Made by a program: the position numbers and the translations under genes. From positions 2,914,001-2,978,000 of the forward strand of contig NZ_CP007014.1 of NCBI RefSeq assembly GCF_000452705.1: DNA of 64,000 nt, given 5' to 3'. The number at the start of each line of letters is the position of its first letter. The first letter of the stretch is position 1. The notes under the pieces are model-generated. The model saw only the letters and a program-made list of their open reading frames with translations, was not told the DNA's origin and searched no databases. Below are positions 9,341 to 18,461 of this stretch, piece after piece. The stretch is from Pseudomonas syringae CC1557 (lineage in GTDB: Bacteria > Pseudomonadota > Gammaproteobacteria > Pseudomonadales > Pseudomonadaceae).

Positions 9341-10945
9341 GTGTCGGAAAATAAAGCCCGTGTCGATATCTTTGCAACGGGAGATATCCAGCATAAAGGG
9401 CGGGATATTTTTTTCGCGGCGGTAGAAACGACCCGAATGCCGATGATCGTGACCGACCCTAATCGGCCGGACAATCCCATTATTTTTTCCAACCGTGCGT
9501 TTCTGGAAATGACTGGCTATTCATCGGAAGAAATCATTGGTACCAATTGCCGGTTTCTACAGGGTCCGGAGACCGATCTGTCTGTGGTGCAGTCTATCCG
9601 CGACGCGATTCGCGAACGTACCGATATCTCCGCAGAGATTCTCAATTATCGCAAGGATGGTTCGTCCTTCTGGAATGCGCTGTTCATTTCACCCGTCTAT
9701 AACGACGCGGGCGATCTGATTTATTTCTTTGCGTCACAACTGGATATCAGTCGCCGCAAGGACGCTGAAGAAGCCTTGCGCCAGGCCCAGAAAATGGAAG
9801 CCCTGGGGCAGCTTACCGGCGGCATTGCTCACGACTTCAACAACCTGCTCCAGGTCATGGGCGGCTACATTGATCTGATTGGCAGTGCTGCCGAGAAACC
9901 CAGCATTGATGTGCAGCGTGTTCAGCGCAGTGTGCAGCACGCTAAATCAGCGGTAGAGCGTGCCAGTACTCTGACCAAACAATTGCTGGCTTTCGCCCGT
10001 AAACAAAAGCTTCAGGGCAGAGTGTTGAACCTCAACGGACTGGTTTCCACGACCGAGTCCATGCTTGAACGCACCTTCGGGCCGGAAGTAACCATCGAAA
10101 CCGATCTTGAGCCAGCACTCAAGAACTGCCGCATAGACCCGACGCAGGCAGAAGTTGCCCTGCTGAATATTTTTCTTAATGCCCGGGATGCGCTGATTGG
10201 CAGGGCCCACCCCAAGGTGTGCATCGAGACGCGCAACCTGGTGGTTGAAGAACTGATCAACGTGTCTTATGACGGTTTGTTGCCGGGACGCTATGTCAGC
10301 ATCGCGGTGACCGACAACGGTATAGGAATGCCCGCCAGCATCCGTGACCGGGTGATGGACCCGTTTTTTACTACCAAAGAAGAGGGCAAAGGCTCCGGGC
10401 TGGGCCTGTCGATGGTGTACGGCTTCGCCAAACAGTCGGGCGGTGCCGCGCGTATTTACACTGAAGAAGGTGTTGGCACAACGCTACGTCTATATTTTCC
10501 GGTCGATGAGGGTGGGTTGACCCACACTGAGTCGTCTCAGGCAGTAGAACGGCGCCTTGGCAGCAGTGAACGTATTCTTATTGTTGAAGATCGCGTTGAC
10601 GTTGCCGAGTTGGCAAAGATGGTGCTGGATGACTACGGCTATGTGTCCGATATTGTGCTGAATGCCCGTGAAGCATTGAAGAGATTCGAGTCCGGAAGCG
10701 TGTATGACTTGCTGTTTACCGACTTGATCATGCCGGGCGGCATGAACGGCGTTATGCTGGCCCGGGAAGTCAAACGCAGGTACCCGAAGGTCAAGGTGCT
10801 ATTGACCACAGGGTATGCGGAAAGCTCGATCGAACGAACCGATCTCGGCGGTTCCGAGTTCGACGTAATCTCCAAACCGTGCCTGCCCCACGATCTTGCC
10901 CGCAAAGTTCGCCAGGTGCTGGACGGCCCGAACGGCATTGCCTGA
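9341..10945 (+). CDS. LOV-domain hybrid histidine kinase (blue-light sensor)
   Basis: A 534-residue soluble photoreceptor. The N-terminal LOV/PAS domain has the flavin-adduct cysteine near residue 70 in [10 protein letters not shown] HisKA region follows with phospho-acceptor His near 164 (IAHDFNNLL), then an HATPase domain ([20 protein letters not shown]). A C-terminal receiver carries its phospho-acceptor Asp near 460 ([11 protein letters not shown]). Size and order match the P. syringae LOV-histidine kinase known to affect light-dependent motility and attachment. The start codon is GTG with GGAG upstream. No bacteriophytochrome gene is adjacent. The downstream partner is not visible here. 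Confidence 0.93.
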   Translation: MSENKARVDIFATGDIQHKGRDIFFAAVETTRMPMIVTDPNRPDNPIIFSNRAFLEMTGYSSEEIIGTNCRFLQGPETDLSVVQSIRDAIRERTDISAEILNYRKDGSSFWNALFISPVYNDAGDLIYFFASQLDISRRKDAEEALRQAQKMEALGQLTGGIAHDFNNLLQVMGGYIDLIGSAAEKPSIDVQRVQRSVQHAKSAVERASTLTKQLLAFARKQKLQGRVLNLNGLVSTTESMLERTFGPEVTIETDLEPALKNCRIDPTQAEVALLNIFLNARDALIGRAHPKVCIETRNLVVEELINVSYDGLLPGRYVSIAVTDNGIGMPASIRDRVMDPFFTTKEEGKGSGLGLSMVYGFAKQSGGAARIYTEEGVGTTLRLYFPVDEGGLTHTESSQAVERRLGSSERILIVEDRVDVAELAKMVLDDYGYVSDIVLNAREALKRFESGSVYDLLFTDLIMPGGMNGVMLAREVKRRYPKVKVLLTTGYAESSIERTDLGGSEFDVISKPCLPHDLARKVRQVLDGPNGIA

Positions 10946-11306
10946 GTGTGGTTCCATGCGTCATTGAACAGCCTGTTCTGCATCACGGCGGGCTGTAGTT
11001 TCAATATTGATCAATGGTCTTTTCAGGCTGAACGATTTCGCACGCTCTGTTTAAGTGTCGTTTATGCCAATAGACAACGGACAACCCTTGTCGACGCTAC
11101 ATGATCCATTCCCCGCATGCGCCATTATTGGCAACTCATGGGCCATGAGTGAAGCATTAGGTTCCATTAACCTGAACGCTAACTCCACGTTTTCAACAGC
11201 TGAAAAAGTTAAAAGAATTTTAAAACTTCTCGCGCATCGCTTGAGTCATTGAAGTGTACACCAAACAATTTCGCGTTCACTGCCAATGACTCAAAGGACG
11301 ACTATT
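10946..11306. other. 361-base gap; no convincing gene
   Basis: A 62-codon ATG frame (11064-11252, plus strand) is present but lacks a Shine-Dalgarno sequence and resembles nothing I know. TTGAGT (11241-11246) and AACAAT (11264-11269), 17 bases apart, could be a weak sigma-70-type promoter for the membrane protein at 11307. No hairpin terminator is obvious after the LOV kinase. Confidence 0.4.
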
Positions 11307-12326
11307 ATGATTCGCGACGACCGTATCGCCCCAGGTGCCCCTGTGTACCAAGAAACTCATGCAATGGCTCCGCTGCTTAAACGCATTTCCTGGAGTGCGA
11401 TTCTTGCCGGTGTAGTACTGGCGATGGTTGTTTCGCTCTTGTTGAATTTGTTGGGTACTGCCATTGGCAGCGCCAGCATTGATCCGATGCAGGAAGCCAA
11501 TCCACTTTCCGGTATCGGCGCCGGCGCAGGTATCTGGGTAGTGGTTAGCTCGGTCATCTCGCTGTTCGTTGGTGGTTGGGCTGCAGGGCGTCTGGCTCAG
11601 CGTGAAGGTGCCTTCCACGGTCTGCTGGTATGGGCATCGGTGTCGCTGATTACTGTTTATCTAGTGTCCAGCGCAGTCACAGGCGTGGTGCGTGGCGGCC
11701 TCAATCTGGCAGGCAGCGGCATGTCGGCACTGGGCAGCGGTATTGCTCAAATCGCTCCTGCGGTTGGTGGCAAGATTCAGGACCAACTGCGCGCACAAGG
11801 CATTGACTTCAATCTGGACGATATCCAGGGCGAGATCGAAACTGCAATGCGCCAGACTGGCAAGTCTGAACTGAACCCGGACACCGTCAAGCAAGAGGCG
11901 CAAGCCACTCAGCAGGATGCGCAGGACACCGCTAAACAAAGCGCGCAGAACCCTCAGCAAGCGGATGAGCAGCTGGGCGGTTTGATGGATCGCATCAAGG
12001 CCAAAGGCGACCAGGCCTGGGATGCTGCCGATCGTCAGGCGCTGGTCAATCTGATCAAGGCGCGAGGCAACAAAACCGACGCTGAAGCCAATCAGATCGT
12101 TGATCAGGCTCAAGCCAGCTACCGTCAGGCTTACGCCAAATATCAGGAACTGAAAGCTCAGGCAGAACAGAAAGCCCGCGAGGCGGCTGAAGTCACTGCC
12201 AAGCGTGTTTCCCAAGGTGCCTGGATTCTGCTGATCACTCTGGTGATTTCGGGTCTGGTAGCTGCAGGTGCCGGTGTACTGGGTCGCCGTACTCAGCCGC
12301 CAGCCAAGGTGGTTGCTGCTATTTGA
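11307..12326 (+). CDS. conserved membrane protein with long charged central region
   Basis: A 339-residue protein. There are hydrophobic segments near residues 23-45, 75-90 and 107-130. A long hydrophilic, Gln/Ala/Lys-rich region predicted as helical or coiled coil follows, then a C-terminal membrane segment (WILLITLVISGLVAAGAGVL) and a short basic tail. The glycine-zipper-like GGLNLAGSGMSALGSG lies after the third helix. ATG 11307 is preferred over the frame start at 11286 because AAAGGA precedes it by 8 bases. I do not know a function. It is probably monocistronic, with its own terminator 34 bases downstream. Confidence 0.8.
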   Translation: MIRDDRIAPGAPVYQETHAMAPLLKRISWSAILAGVVLAMVVSLLLNLLGTAIGSASIDPMQEANPLSGIGAGAGIWVVVSSVISLFVGGWAAGRLAQREGAFHGLLVWASVSLITVYLVSSAVTGVVRGGLNLAGSGMSALGSGIAQIAPAVGGKIQDQLRAQGIDFNLDDIQGEIETAMRQTGKSELNPDTVKQEAQATQQDAQDTAKQSAQNPQQADEQLGGLMDRIKAKGDQAWDAADRQALVNLIKARGNKTDAEANQIVDQAQASYRQAYAKYQELKAQAEQKAREAAEVTAKRVSQGAWILLITLVISGLVAAGAGVLGRRTQPPAKVVAAI

Positions 12327-12360
12327 TGTAACGCAAACAGCTTGAACTGAAGTACCGGAT

Positions 12361-12390
12361 GGGGAGCGTTTATCGCTCCCCGTTTTTATT
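12361..12390 (+). terminator. rho-independent terminator
   Basis: A perfect 8-bp GC-rich stem (GGGGAGCG / CGCTCCCC) with a 5-base loop TTTAT is followed by GTTTTTATT. It lies 34 bases after the stop of the plus-strand membrane protein. Confidence 0.9.
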
Positions 12391-12456
12391 CCGGGATATG
12401 TTGGCTGACAGGTGAGCAGTGAGAGTCAGTACATGATTAACGCTGGCCCTTACAGC

Positions 12457-13260
12457 TTAGTTGAGCGGTTTTTCAGGCGCAGGTTCGATTGGTTGCGCCA
12501 ACTGCCGCCAGCCATAAAAGGCAAGCGCAGTGAGCAGCGCGCCGAGCCAGACAATGACTCCGGCCCAAAGCGTGTGGGACATGAAGTGCCAGCCCTGAAC
12601 CACCCGTGTTGTGCCGTAGATCGCACCCAGTAGGGTCGATGCGTAAAGAATGACGTTTGCATGGCGCCAGCAATAGCGGCGTGCAATGAAATACAGTGCC
12701 ACCATGGTGAATCCACCAGAGGCATGGCCTCCTGGCCAACACCGCCCAGCACCAGCCTCATGAAACAGGGTGAAGTTCTCGAACCATTCCTTTTTCTCCA
12801 TCGCACCGCCGTACAGAGTGGTTTCCACCGGGCAGTAGATACTTGTATGACTTTTGAAAAAGTGAATCATGCCGGTGATCACGGCGAAAGAAACCACGAT
12901 AAACAACAGATCCCGACGATGACGAGCAGTGAAGCGTAGCAGTGGCGCTGCTCGAAGGGTCTCCAGCAGGCCGATCAGTCGATCATTGCGTCCCGGCTTC
13001 AGCAGCGGCCATATAAAGGACAGCACCAGCCCGATAACCGCCGCTTCGCCCGTCCAGTTTGGGATAATCCGGGGCCAACGATGGGTCAGGTTTTCAAAAA
13101 GGCGATCATGCTGAAAGGGAAAAACCTGATGGGGGTAGTACAGCCAGTTGCTGATGGCTTCATCGAGCGAAGTAAGGTCGAAAACGACAAACGTCAGCAA
13201 CGCTATAGCAAGGGGCACACCGAAGTTCCACGCATAAAATCTTGATTTCTCGCTTCGCAC
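12457..13260 (-). CDS. PAP2-superfamily membrane phosphatase (lipid A/undecaprenyl-type)
   Basis: 267 residues with about six membrane helices. The three phosphatase motifs are recognisable: K-x6-CP (KSHTSIYCP, with Cys where Arg is more common), PGGHASGG for the PSGH box, and TRVVQGWHFMSHTLW for the third. Relatives remove phosphate from lipid A or from undecaprenyl diphosphate at the inner-membrane/periplasm face. Placement beside a histidine phosphatase, an ArnT paralogue and the arn operon supports a role in lipopolysaccharide modification. Substrate specificity cannot be read from sequence. Confidence 0.85.
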   Translation of the reverse strand: MRSEKSRFYAWNFGVPLAIALLTFVVFDLTSLDEAISNWLYYPHQVFPFQHDRLFENLTHRWPRIIPNWTGEAAVIGLVLSFIWPLLKPGRNDRLIGLLETLRAAPLLRFTARHRRDLLFIVVSFAVITGMIHFFKSHTSIYCPVETTLYGGAMEKKEWFENFTLFHEAGAGRCWPGGHASGGFTMVALYFIARRYCWRHANVILYASTLLGAIYGTTRVVQGWHFMSHTLWAGVIVWLGALLTALAFYGWRQLAQPIEPAPEKPLN

Positions 13261-13664
13261 TCTTGTTATTCCATAAAAGTCGAATGTCAGCCCAGCGGCA
13301 CCTTTAGTCGGTAGCGCGATGGAATCGATACGACTACCCTCCCGCTCAATGCAAAGCGGTCACAAAGCCGCTTGCAAAGTACGGCAGATATCACGGCAGT
13401 CGGCACAAGAAGATAGCAGTATTTCAACGCCGCTAAATGTATGTTTATTTCACGCGCCTTTGCCGCCACTTGGCCTACTGTGGCAGCGATAATGCTTATG
13501 CAATGGTTGTGATTGCCCGCGTGAGCGATAACCGCCATGCCAGCATTTTTTTCACATCTCATTGACCTGGTCAGCACGCTGCGCTGCTTAACCTTGCCGA
13601 GAATGACGTACTGAATCGGCAGGGAGACGGTTCTTCGAAAGATCAATGTAGTCGGAGCGCAGTG
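13261..13664. other. 404-base divergent intergenic region
   Basis: This separates the minus-strand PAP2 gene from the plus-strand histidine phosphatase gene, so it should hold promoters for both. A minus-strand frame (13287-13709) crosses it, but it overlaps the start of the phosphatase gene and has no recognisable features. I could not identify a clear PhoP or PmrA direct repeat. Confidence 0.35.
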
Positions 13665-14348
13665 ATGAGGCAGGAAAGTGGTTCTACTTTCACAAGAGCC
13701 ACCCCCCACGCATCATTTTGGGGTGGTAGGGTCAACGTTGTTGTGACTGTCGCTGCTGTTATTATTTTTCTGGTGCTTTTGACCGGTTACACCTATTGGC
13801 CGCGCTCGCCGGTTCATCTTGTTCAGGGCGACAGGATGGCCTTGTCCGGCCTGTACGACAGCTGGGAGAAGGGGGAGGTGATGGTACTGGTACGCCATGG
13901 CGAACGCTGCGACCGTTCCAGTAACGACTGCCTTGGAGAAAAAGACGGCATCACTCGTTTCGGCAGCTCCGTTTCGGCCGATGTCGGTCGGTCGTTGAGT
14001 GAGCTGGGACTTACGCAGACTGATGTGATCACCAGTCCTTTGACGCGCACTGTCCAGACGGCACAGTCGATGTTTGGCCATTCGGTTGAGGCTCAGGAAT
14101 GGCTATACAACTGTGACGAAACGATGCTGGATAAAGTGATGGCGCACAAATCAGCGAATCGAAATCTGATTCTTGTGACGCACAGCGGTTGCATTGGTCA
14201 GTTGGAAAGCCTGCACGGGTATCCGCATGCGGCAACCAGCGAATACGACAGTGCACTTTTCATTTCGCTGAACGGTCAGGGCAAGCCCGTTATCCGCGGG
14301 ATTATCAACCCCGAAGACTGGAAGAAACACCCGTTTCGTCCGCAGTAA
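13665..14348 (+). CDS. membrane-anchored histidine phosphatase, Ais/PmrG-like
   Basis: A 227-residue histidine-acid phosphatase branch protein. A single hydrophobic anchor (about residues 24-44) is followed by the phospho-histidine motif LVRHGERCDRS and the second catalytic His in LVTHSGC, so the enzyme should face the periplasm. Ais/PmrG proteins remove heptose phosphates from the LPS core and are typically co-regulated with arn genes. ATG 13665 has GGAG 7 bases upstream; GTG 13662 is in frame. The neighbours support an LPS role. Confidence 0.85.
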   Translation: MRQESGSTFTRATPHASFWGGRVNVVVTVAAVIIFLVLLTGYTYWPRSPVHLVQGDRMALSGLYDSWEKGEVMVLVRHGERCDRSSNDCLGEKDGITRFGSSVSADVGRSLSELGLTQTDVITSPLTRTVQTAQSMFGHSVEAQEWLYNCDETMLDKVMAHKSANRNLILVTHSGCIGQLESLHGYPHAATSEYDSALFISLNGQGKPVIRGIINPEDWKKHPFRPQ

Positions 14349-14814
14349 TAATCCAGTCAGGGTTGAACGCCATCCGGCTTCCAGCTGAGCAGTTTGTGTT
14401 TGAATCCGTAACTCGCGACCTGATAGTAGGCGATGGCTCGGGCAATCAAAGGGTCATCGCGAGTTGCCCTGCTTTCGACACTGTCCCCCCATCCCGTTGT
14501 CTTGACGGCACAGGCCTTGGCCAGGGCTGAGGATGGCGAGGTTGCTGCCGTCGAACAAACCTGGCAAACAAATGAGATCAATTCGGCTTGTTGTCAAACC
14601 TCTGTAACTATTAACACAGACCCAAAAAAACTATGTGGCTGTTTTCCTGCGCGTGAGTATTGATTGTCCTCAAACGAGGGTGGTTATCACTTTAACCAGC
14701 CGTGGAAGAAGTGTTGGCGACAGGTTCAACAATTATTCAACAACACACCGTTTATACTTCAACGGTCTCGACGTTTCTCTGTGTTCATTTCCTCTTCAAT
14801 CGGGTTTCTCCTTG
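14349..14814. other. 466-base gap before the ArnT paralogue; possible small ORF
   Basis: A minus-strand frame (14357-14581, 74 codons, TTG start) ends in an amphipathic RAIAYYQVASYGFKHKLLSW segment. It looks protein-like, but I do not recognise it and the start is poor, so it may be a gene remnant. TGGTTA (14681-14686) and TAACCA (14693-14698) form a 6-bp inverted repeat with a 6-base spacer about 120 bases upstream of the next gene, a possible regulator site. The stretch before 14814 is AT-rich and probably holds the promoter. Confidence 0.35.
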
Positions 14815-16290
14815 ATGACTTCTCGTACGCTTTCGCTGTCCTTGCTGCTGCTGAGTGTCATGTTGTTTTTCGTCGCGCTGGGAAATCACCAACTGCAAAA
14901 CTCCACTGAGCCGCGAGTCGCCGGCATCGCCATGGAGATGCACCTGAGTGACAACTGGGTGACACCAATGCTGAACAATCAGCCCTTTCTGGAAAAGCCG
15001 CCGTTGAGTGTCTGGCTGGACGCGGCGGCTATCCGTATGTTCGGTGGCACGCCATGGGCGGTGCGGCTGGCTTCCGCATTCGCCGGGCTGTTCAGTGTGT
15101 TGTTGCTGTTCCGGATGTTGAGACTGTTTGGTCGGCCAGCGGCGGTGGCGGGGATTGCCGCATTCATGCTCGCCACGCAGGCCAGCTTCTGGAGCAACTC
15201 TCGGCAGGTGGGCGAGGATGCACTGTTGGCATTGGGGGTAAGCACTGCGCTGCTGGCCTTTTTTTACGCCAGCGCCGTTCGCAAGAACAAACCGGCAATC
15301 GGCGCCTGGCTGCTGTTTTCCCTGGGTATCGCAGTGTCGACCCTGAGCAAAGGGGTGTTGGGGCTGGCGATGCCTGGCGTGGTGATTTTCGCGTGGCTTG
15401 TCTGTGAGTCAGTGCAGCACAGGCGCTTGGTCATTACCGACTGGTTGCGTCCGGCGATGTTTACTGTACTGGCTCTGATACCGCTGTTTATCTGGCTTTA
15501 TCTGCTGTACGGGCAGGGCGGGGTGCCGTTGCTGAAGGAGGTGCTCTGGACCAACAGCGTCGGTCGCTTCAGTGGCTCGTTTGAAGACGCAGGGCATTAC
15601 GAACCTTTCTACTATTACCTGACCAAACTTCCTGAGGCATTTTTGCCATGGAATGCACTCGTCTATCTGGGCCTATGGCATTTTCGCAAACAACTCATGG
15701 CTAACCGTTATTTACTGTTCTTCAGCCTGTGTCTGGCCGCGCAGTTCCTGTTGCTGACACTGGCTTCAAGCAAACGCATGGTTTATCTGATGTCCCTGGC
15801 ACCAGCAGCGGCGGTGCTTGCAGCTGAATACGCTTTCGTGTTGGGCGAACTCGTTCAGGCGCGCGCTGCACGCTCTGCGATGGCCGCATTTTTCGTGCGA
15901 AATCGACGAGTAATTATGACGACAGGTATGTTGCTGGTGGTAGCAGGCTATATGAGCGCGGCGCAATGGCTTGCGCCGCGCGCGGACAAACAGCTGTCAT
16001 TTCTACCTCTGACTGACAAGGTCCATGCCTTGCAGGTTGAGGGGCGCCATGTCGCGTTGTACCAGCCCAGCGAACGGCTGGCAGGGGCCAGCGTGTTCTA
16101 TAGTCAGAGCTTGCTGGACACAATGATCTCCAGCAGCGACCTGAGCGCTTTTCTTGAGCGCAGCGAAGATAACGTTGCACTTATGGAAAGTCTGTCAGCG
16201 CCAGAGCCGCCGCTGCGGATCATTGACCGCGTCAAGGTCGGAGATCGCACCTACTATTTTGTCACTCAGGCAGCGGCTGCCGCTGATTAA
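14815..16290 (+). CDS. ArnT-like membrane glycosyltransferase (GT39/GT83 superfamily)
   Basis: 491 residues, about 11-12 membrane helices. The first periplasmic loop has the family signature (STEPRVAGIAMEMHLSDNW, then FLEKPPLSVWLDA), in which an acidic residue and the EKPP turn are typical of undecaprenyl-phosphate-sugar transferases such as ArnT. It is shorter than the ArnT encoded nearby and clearly a distant paralogue. ATG 14815 begins the first helix; the frame is open upstream to 14635 but those codons look non-coding. It converges on ugd. It probably adds a sugar to lipid A, LPS or a protein; donor and acceptor are unknown. Confidence 0.85.
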   Translation: MTSRTLSLSLLLLSVMLFFVALGNHQLQNSTEPRVAGIAMEMHLSDNWVTPMLNNQPFLEKPPLSVWLDAAAIRMFGGTPWAVRLASAFAGLFSVLLLFRMLRLFGRPAAVAGIAAFMLATQASFWSNSRQVGEDALLALGVSTALLAFFYASAVRKNKPAIGAWLLFSLGIAVSTLSKGVLGLAMPGVVIFAWLVCESVQHRRLVITDWLRPAMFTVLALIPLFIWLYLLYGQGGVPLLKEVLWTNSVGRFSGSFEDAGHYEPFYYYLTKLPEAFLPWNALVYLGLWHFRKQLMANRYLLFFSLCLAAQFLLLTLASSKRMVYLMSLAPAAAVLAAEYAFVLGELVQARAARSAMAAFFVRNRRVIMTTGMLLVVAGYMSAAQWLAPRADKQLSFLPLTDKVHALQVEGRHVALYQPSERLAGASVFYSQSLLDTMISSSDLSAFLERSEDNVALMESLSAPEPPLRIIDRVKVGDRTYYFVTQAAAAAD

Positions 16291-16313
16291 CACGACAGCC
16301 CGAGCGAGCAGGG

Positions 16314-17708
16314 TTACACAACCTGACTGCTGGCCAGCGGGTTAAAGGGGGTCCACTGTTTCTGCGGGATCGGCAGGTCGCAAGATTCACCACGGCCGAT
16401 GGGGAAGTAGTGGAAGCCATGCCTGGCCAGCCGTTCGGTGTCATACAGGTTGCGGCCGTCGAAAATGACCGGCGCAACCAATCGCTGCTCAATGAGCTCG
16501 AAATCAGGGGCTTTGAACTGCTGCCATTCCGTGCAGATGATCAACGCATCGGCTTCATCAAGTGCTGACTCAGGCGTGCCCATCAGAATCAGATCCTTGC
16601 GATGGCCATAGATACGCTGGGTTTCCTGCATGGCCTCGGGATCGAAGGCCCGTACCTTGGCGCCAGCGGCCCACAACGCTTCCATCAACACCCGACTGGG
16701 GGCGTCACGCATGTCATCGGTGTTGGGTTTGAACGCCAATCCCCACAGGGCGAAGGTCTTGCCGCGCAGGTCACCCTGATAGAAGGCGTTGACGCGCTCA
16801 AACAGTTTGCTCTTTTGCCGTTCGTTGATGGCTTCCACCACTGACAACAGGTCGTTGGAACAGTTGGCCTCTTTTGCGCTGTGAATCAGCGCACGAATGT
16901 CCTTTCCGAAGCATGAGCCGCCATAGCCGCAGCCAGGGTAGATAAAGTCATAGCCAATGCGCGAGTCGGCACCGATTCCCAGGCGCACGGATTCAACATC
17001 CGCACCGAGGTGTTCCGCCAGCTCGGCGATCTGGTTGATGAAGCTGATCTTGGTGGCCAGCATGCAGTTGGCGGCATACTTGGTCAGCTCGGCGCTGCGC
17101 AGGTCCATGAACATGATCCGGTCATGGTTGCGGTTGAACGGCGCGTACAGCTCGCGCATGACTTTCTGCACCGCCTCGTTTTCGCAGCCTATGACGATCC
17201 GGTCCGGACGTCGGCAATCATTGACCGCCGAGCCTTCTTTGAGAAACTCCGGGTTGGACACGATATCGAACTGCAGTAGCCGGCCCGCCTGGCGCATGGC
17301 CTTGTCCATGTGCGCGCGCAGGGCGTCGCCGCTGCCGACCGGCACAGTCGATTTTTCAACAATGATCAGTGGTTCGCTACGGTGCCGGGCAATAGCATCA
17401 CCAACCGCGAAAAAGCCGCTCAGGTCAGCCGATCCATCTGCTCGGGAAGGCGTCCCGACAGCAATGAACAAGACTTCTGCATGCTCTACGGCAGCCTGCT
17501 CGTCGGTGGTGAAGTGCAGGCGTTTGTGATCCAGATTTTCACGTACCAGGTTAGCCAGCCCCGGCTCGAAAATATGCACCTGGCCCTGACGCAATTGATC
17601 GATCTTGGCCTGGTCGATGTCCATGCAGACAACGTCGTGGCCGACTTCGGCAAGCACGGTTGCCTGTACCAGACCTACATATCCGCTACCGAAAACGCTG
17701 ATTTTCAT
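16314..17708 (-). CDS. ugd: UDP-glucose 6-dehydrogenase
   Basis: A 464-residue NAD-dependent enzyme that oxidises UDP-glucose to UDP-glucuronate, the precursor for UDP-L-Ara4N. It has an N-terminal Rossmann motif ([10 protein letters not shown]), [10 protein letters not shown], the catalytic Cys in [12 protein letters not shown], and a C-terminal UDP-binding domain ([16 protein letters not shown]). It is the last gene of the arn operon; its start lies 23 bases inside arnF, suggesting translational coupling. This position matches other Pseudomonas arn loci. Confidence 0.94.
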   Translation of the reverse strand: MKISVFGSGYVGLVQATVLAEVGHDVVCMDIDQAKIDQLRQGQVHIFEPGLANLVRENLDHKRLHFTTDEQAAVEHAEVLFIAVGTPSRADGSADLSGFFAVGDAIARHRSEPLIIVEKSTVPVGSGDALRAHMDKAMRQAGRLLQFDIVSNPEFLKEGSAVNDCRRPDRIVIGCENEAVQKVMRELYAPFNRNHDRIMFMDLRSAELTKYAANCMLATKISFINQIAELAEHLGADVESVRLGIGADSRIGYDFIYPGCGYGGSCFGKDIRALIHSAKEANCSNDLLSVVEAINERQKSKLFERVNAFYQGDLRGKTFALWGLAFKPNTDDMRDAPSRVLMEALWAAGAKVRAFDPEAMQETQRIYGHRKDLILMGTPESALDEADALIICTEWQQFKAPDFELIEQRLVAPVIFDGRNLYDTERLARHGFHYFPIGRGESCDLPIPQKQWTPFNPLASSQVV

Positions 17709-18120
17709 TGGAGAAATCCTGAGGTGATGGGCCGGGGATGCGCCGGAGGTTGATGGTCAATACACCTGCCACGATCATGGTGACACCCACAGTTTTCGAT
17801 ACTGTGAATGCCTCATGGAAAAATGGCAGCGTTGCGGCCAGTGCATACACCAGCACATAGCTGATGCTGAGCAACGAATAGGCACGGCTCAGGGGCAAAC
17901 CCCGAAGGGCGAGCAGCCAGAAAAACATGGAAAGTGCATACGCTGTGATCGACGAAAAAATCACCACAACAGCGTTGAAATCGATCTGTCCAAAGTCCTG
18001 TAGCTCGATCCATTGCGCAGGCGAGGGCAGGCGGCTCATGCCCCAGCGCATACCCAGTTGCGCCGAGCTGACCAGAACCACGCTGGCCATGGCGCACGTC
18101 GTCGCGCTGGCGCGGCTCAT
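17686..18120 (-). CDS. arnF: ArnF, subunit of undecaprenyl-phosphate-Ara4N flippase
   Basis: A 144-residue small multidrug-resistance-type membrane protein with four hydrophobic helices and the characteristic [18 protein letters not shown] segment. With ArnE it moves undecaprenyl-phosphate-L-Ara4N to the periplasmic face. It overlaps arnE by 4 bases upstream and ugd by 23 bases downstream. The short basic C-terminal tail [18 protein letters not shown] is somewhat longer than the helical core requires. Confidence 0.9.
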   Translation of the reverse strand: MSRASATTCAMASVVLVSSAQLGMRWGMSRLPSPAQWIELQDFGQIDFNAVVVIFSSITAYALSMFFWLLALRGLPLSRAYSLLSISYVLVYALAATLPFFHEAFTVSKTVGVTMIVAGVLTINLRRIPGPSPQDFSNENQRFR

Positions 18121-18461
18121 GCCTGATGCCCCAGCAGAAACACTCCGCCAAGAATCAACGCAACGCCGATCCAGTGCTGTGAGTCCACTGGCTCCTTGAA
18201 CAGGTAGCGCCCCACCAGGGTGATCAGCACAAAGTTAGCGCCCAGCATGGGGTACGCGATACCGACCTCCATGCGTTGCAAGACCATCAGCCAGGTCAGC
18301 AGGCTTGCTCCCAGGCAACTGATGGCCAGCCAGAGCCAGGCTGAGCGCAGGGCGACAAGAGCGCCGGGAAATCGCCCGCGCCACTGTTCTACGGCGAACT
18401 TTTGCGCGACCTGGCCCAGGCAGGTCAGCACACATGCAGTGATAAGCAAGAGCCAGGTCAT
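18117..18461 (-). CDS. arnE: ArnE, subunit of undecaprenyl-phosphate-Ara4N flippase
   Basis: A 114-residue EamA/SMR-like protein with four membrane helices, [19 protein letters not shown] and the [18 protein letters not shown] ending typical of ArnE. It acts as a pair with ArnF. It overlaps arnT and arnF by 4 bases each, consistent with coupled translation. Confidence 0.9.
   Translation of the reverse strand: MTWLLLITACVLTCLGQVAQKFAVEQWRGRFPGALVALRSAWLWLAISCLGASLLTWLMVLQRMEVGIAYPMLGANFVLITLVGRYLFKEPVDSQHWIGVALILGGVFLLGHQA

Noticed and set aside
11055-11252. 65-codon frame after the LOV kinase
   Set aside because: No Shine-Dalgarno sequence, no motif, GTG/ATG start in an AT-rich spacer; kept only as a note in the gap entry.
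13287-13709. 140-codon minus-strand frame between PAP2 and the histidine phosphatase
   Set aside because: It overlaps the start of the phosphatase gene, has no recognisable motif or good ribosome site, and occupies what should be a divergent promoter.
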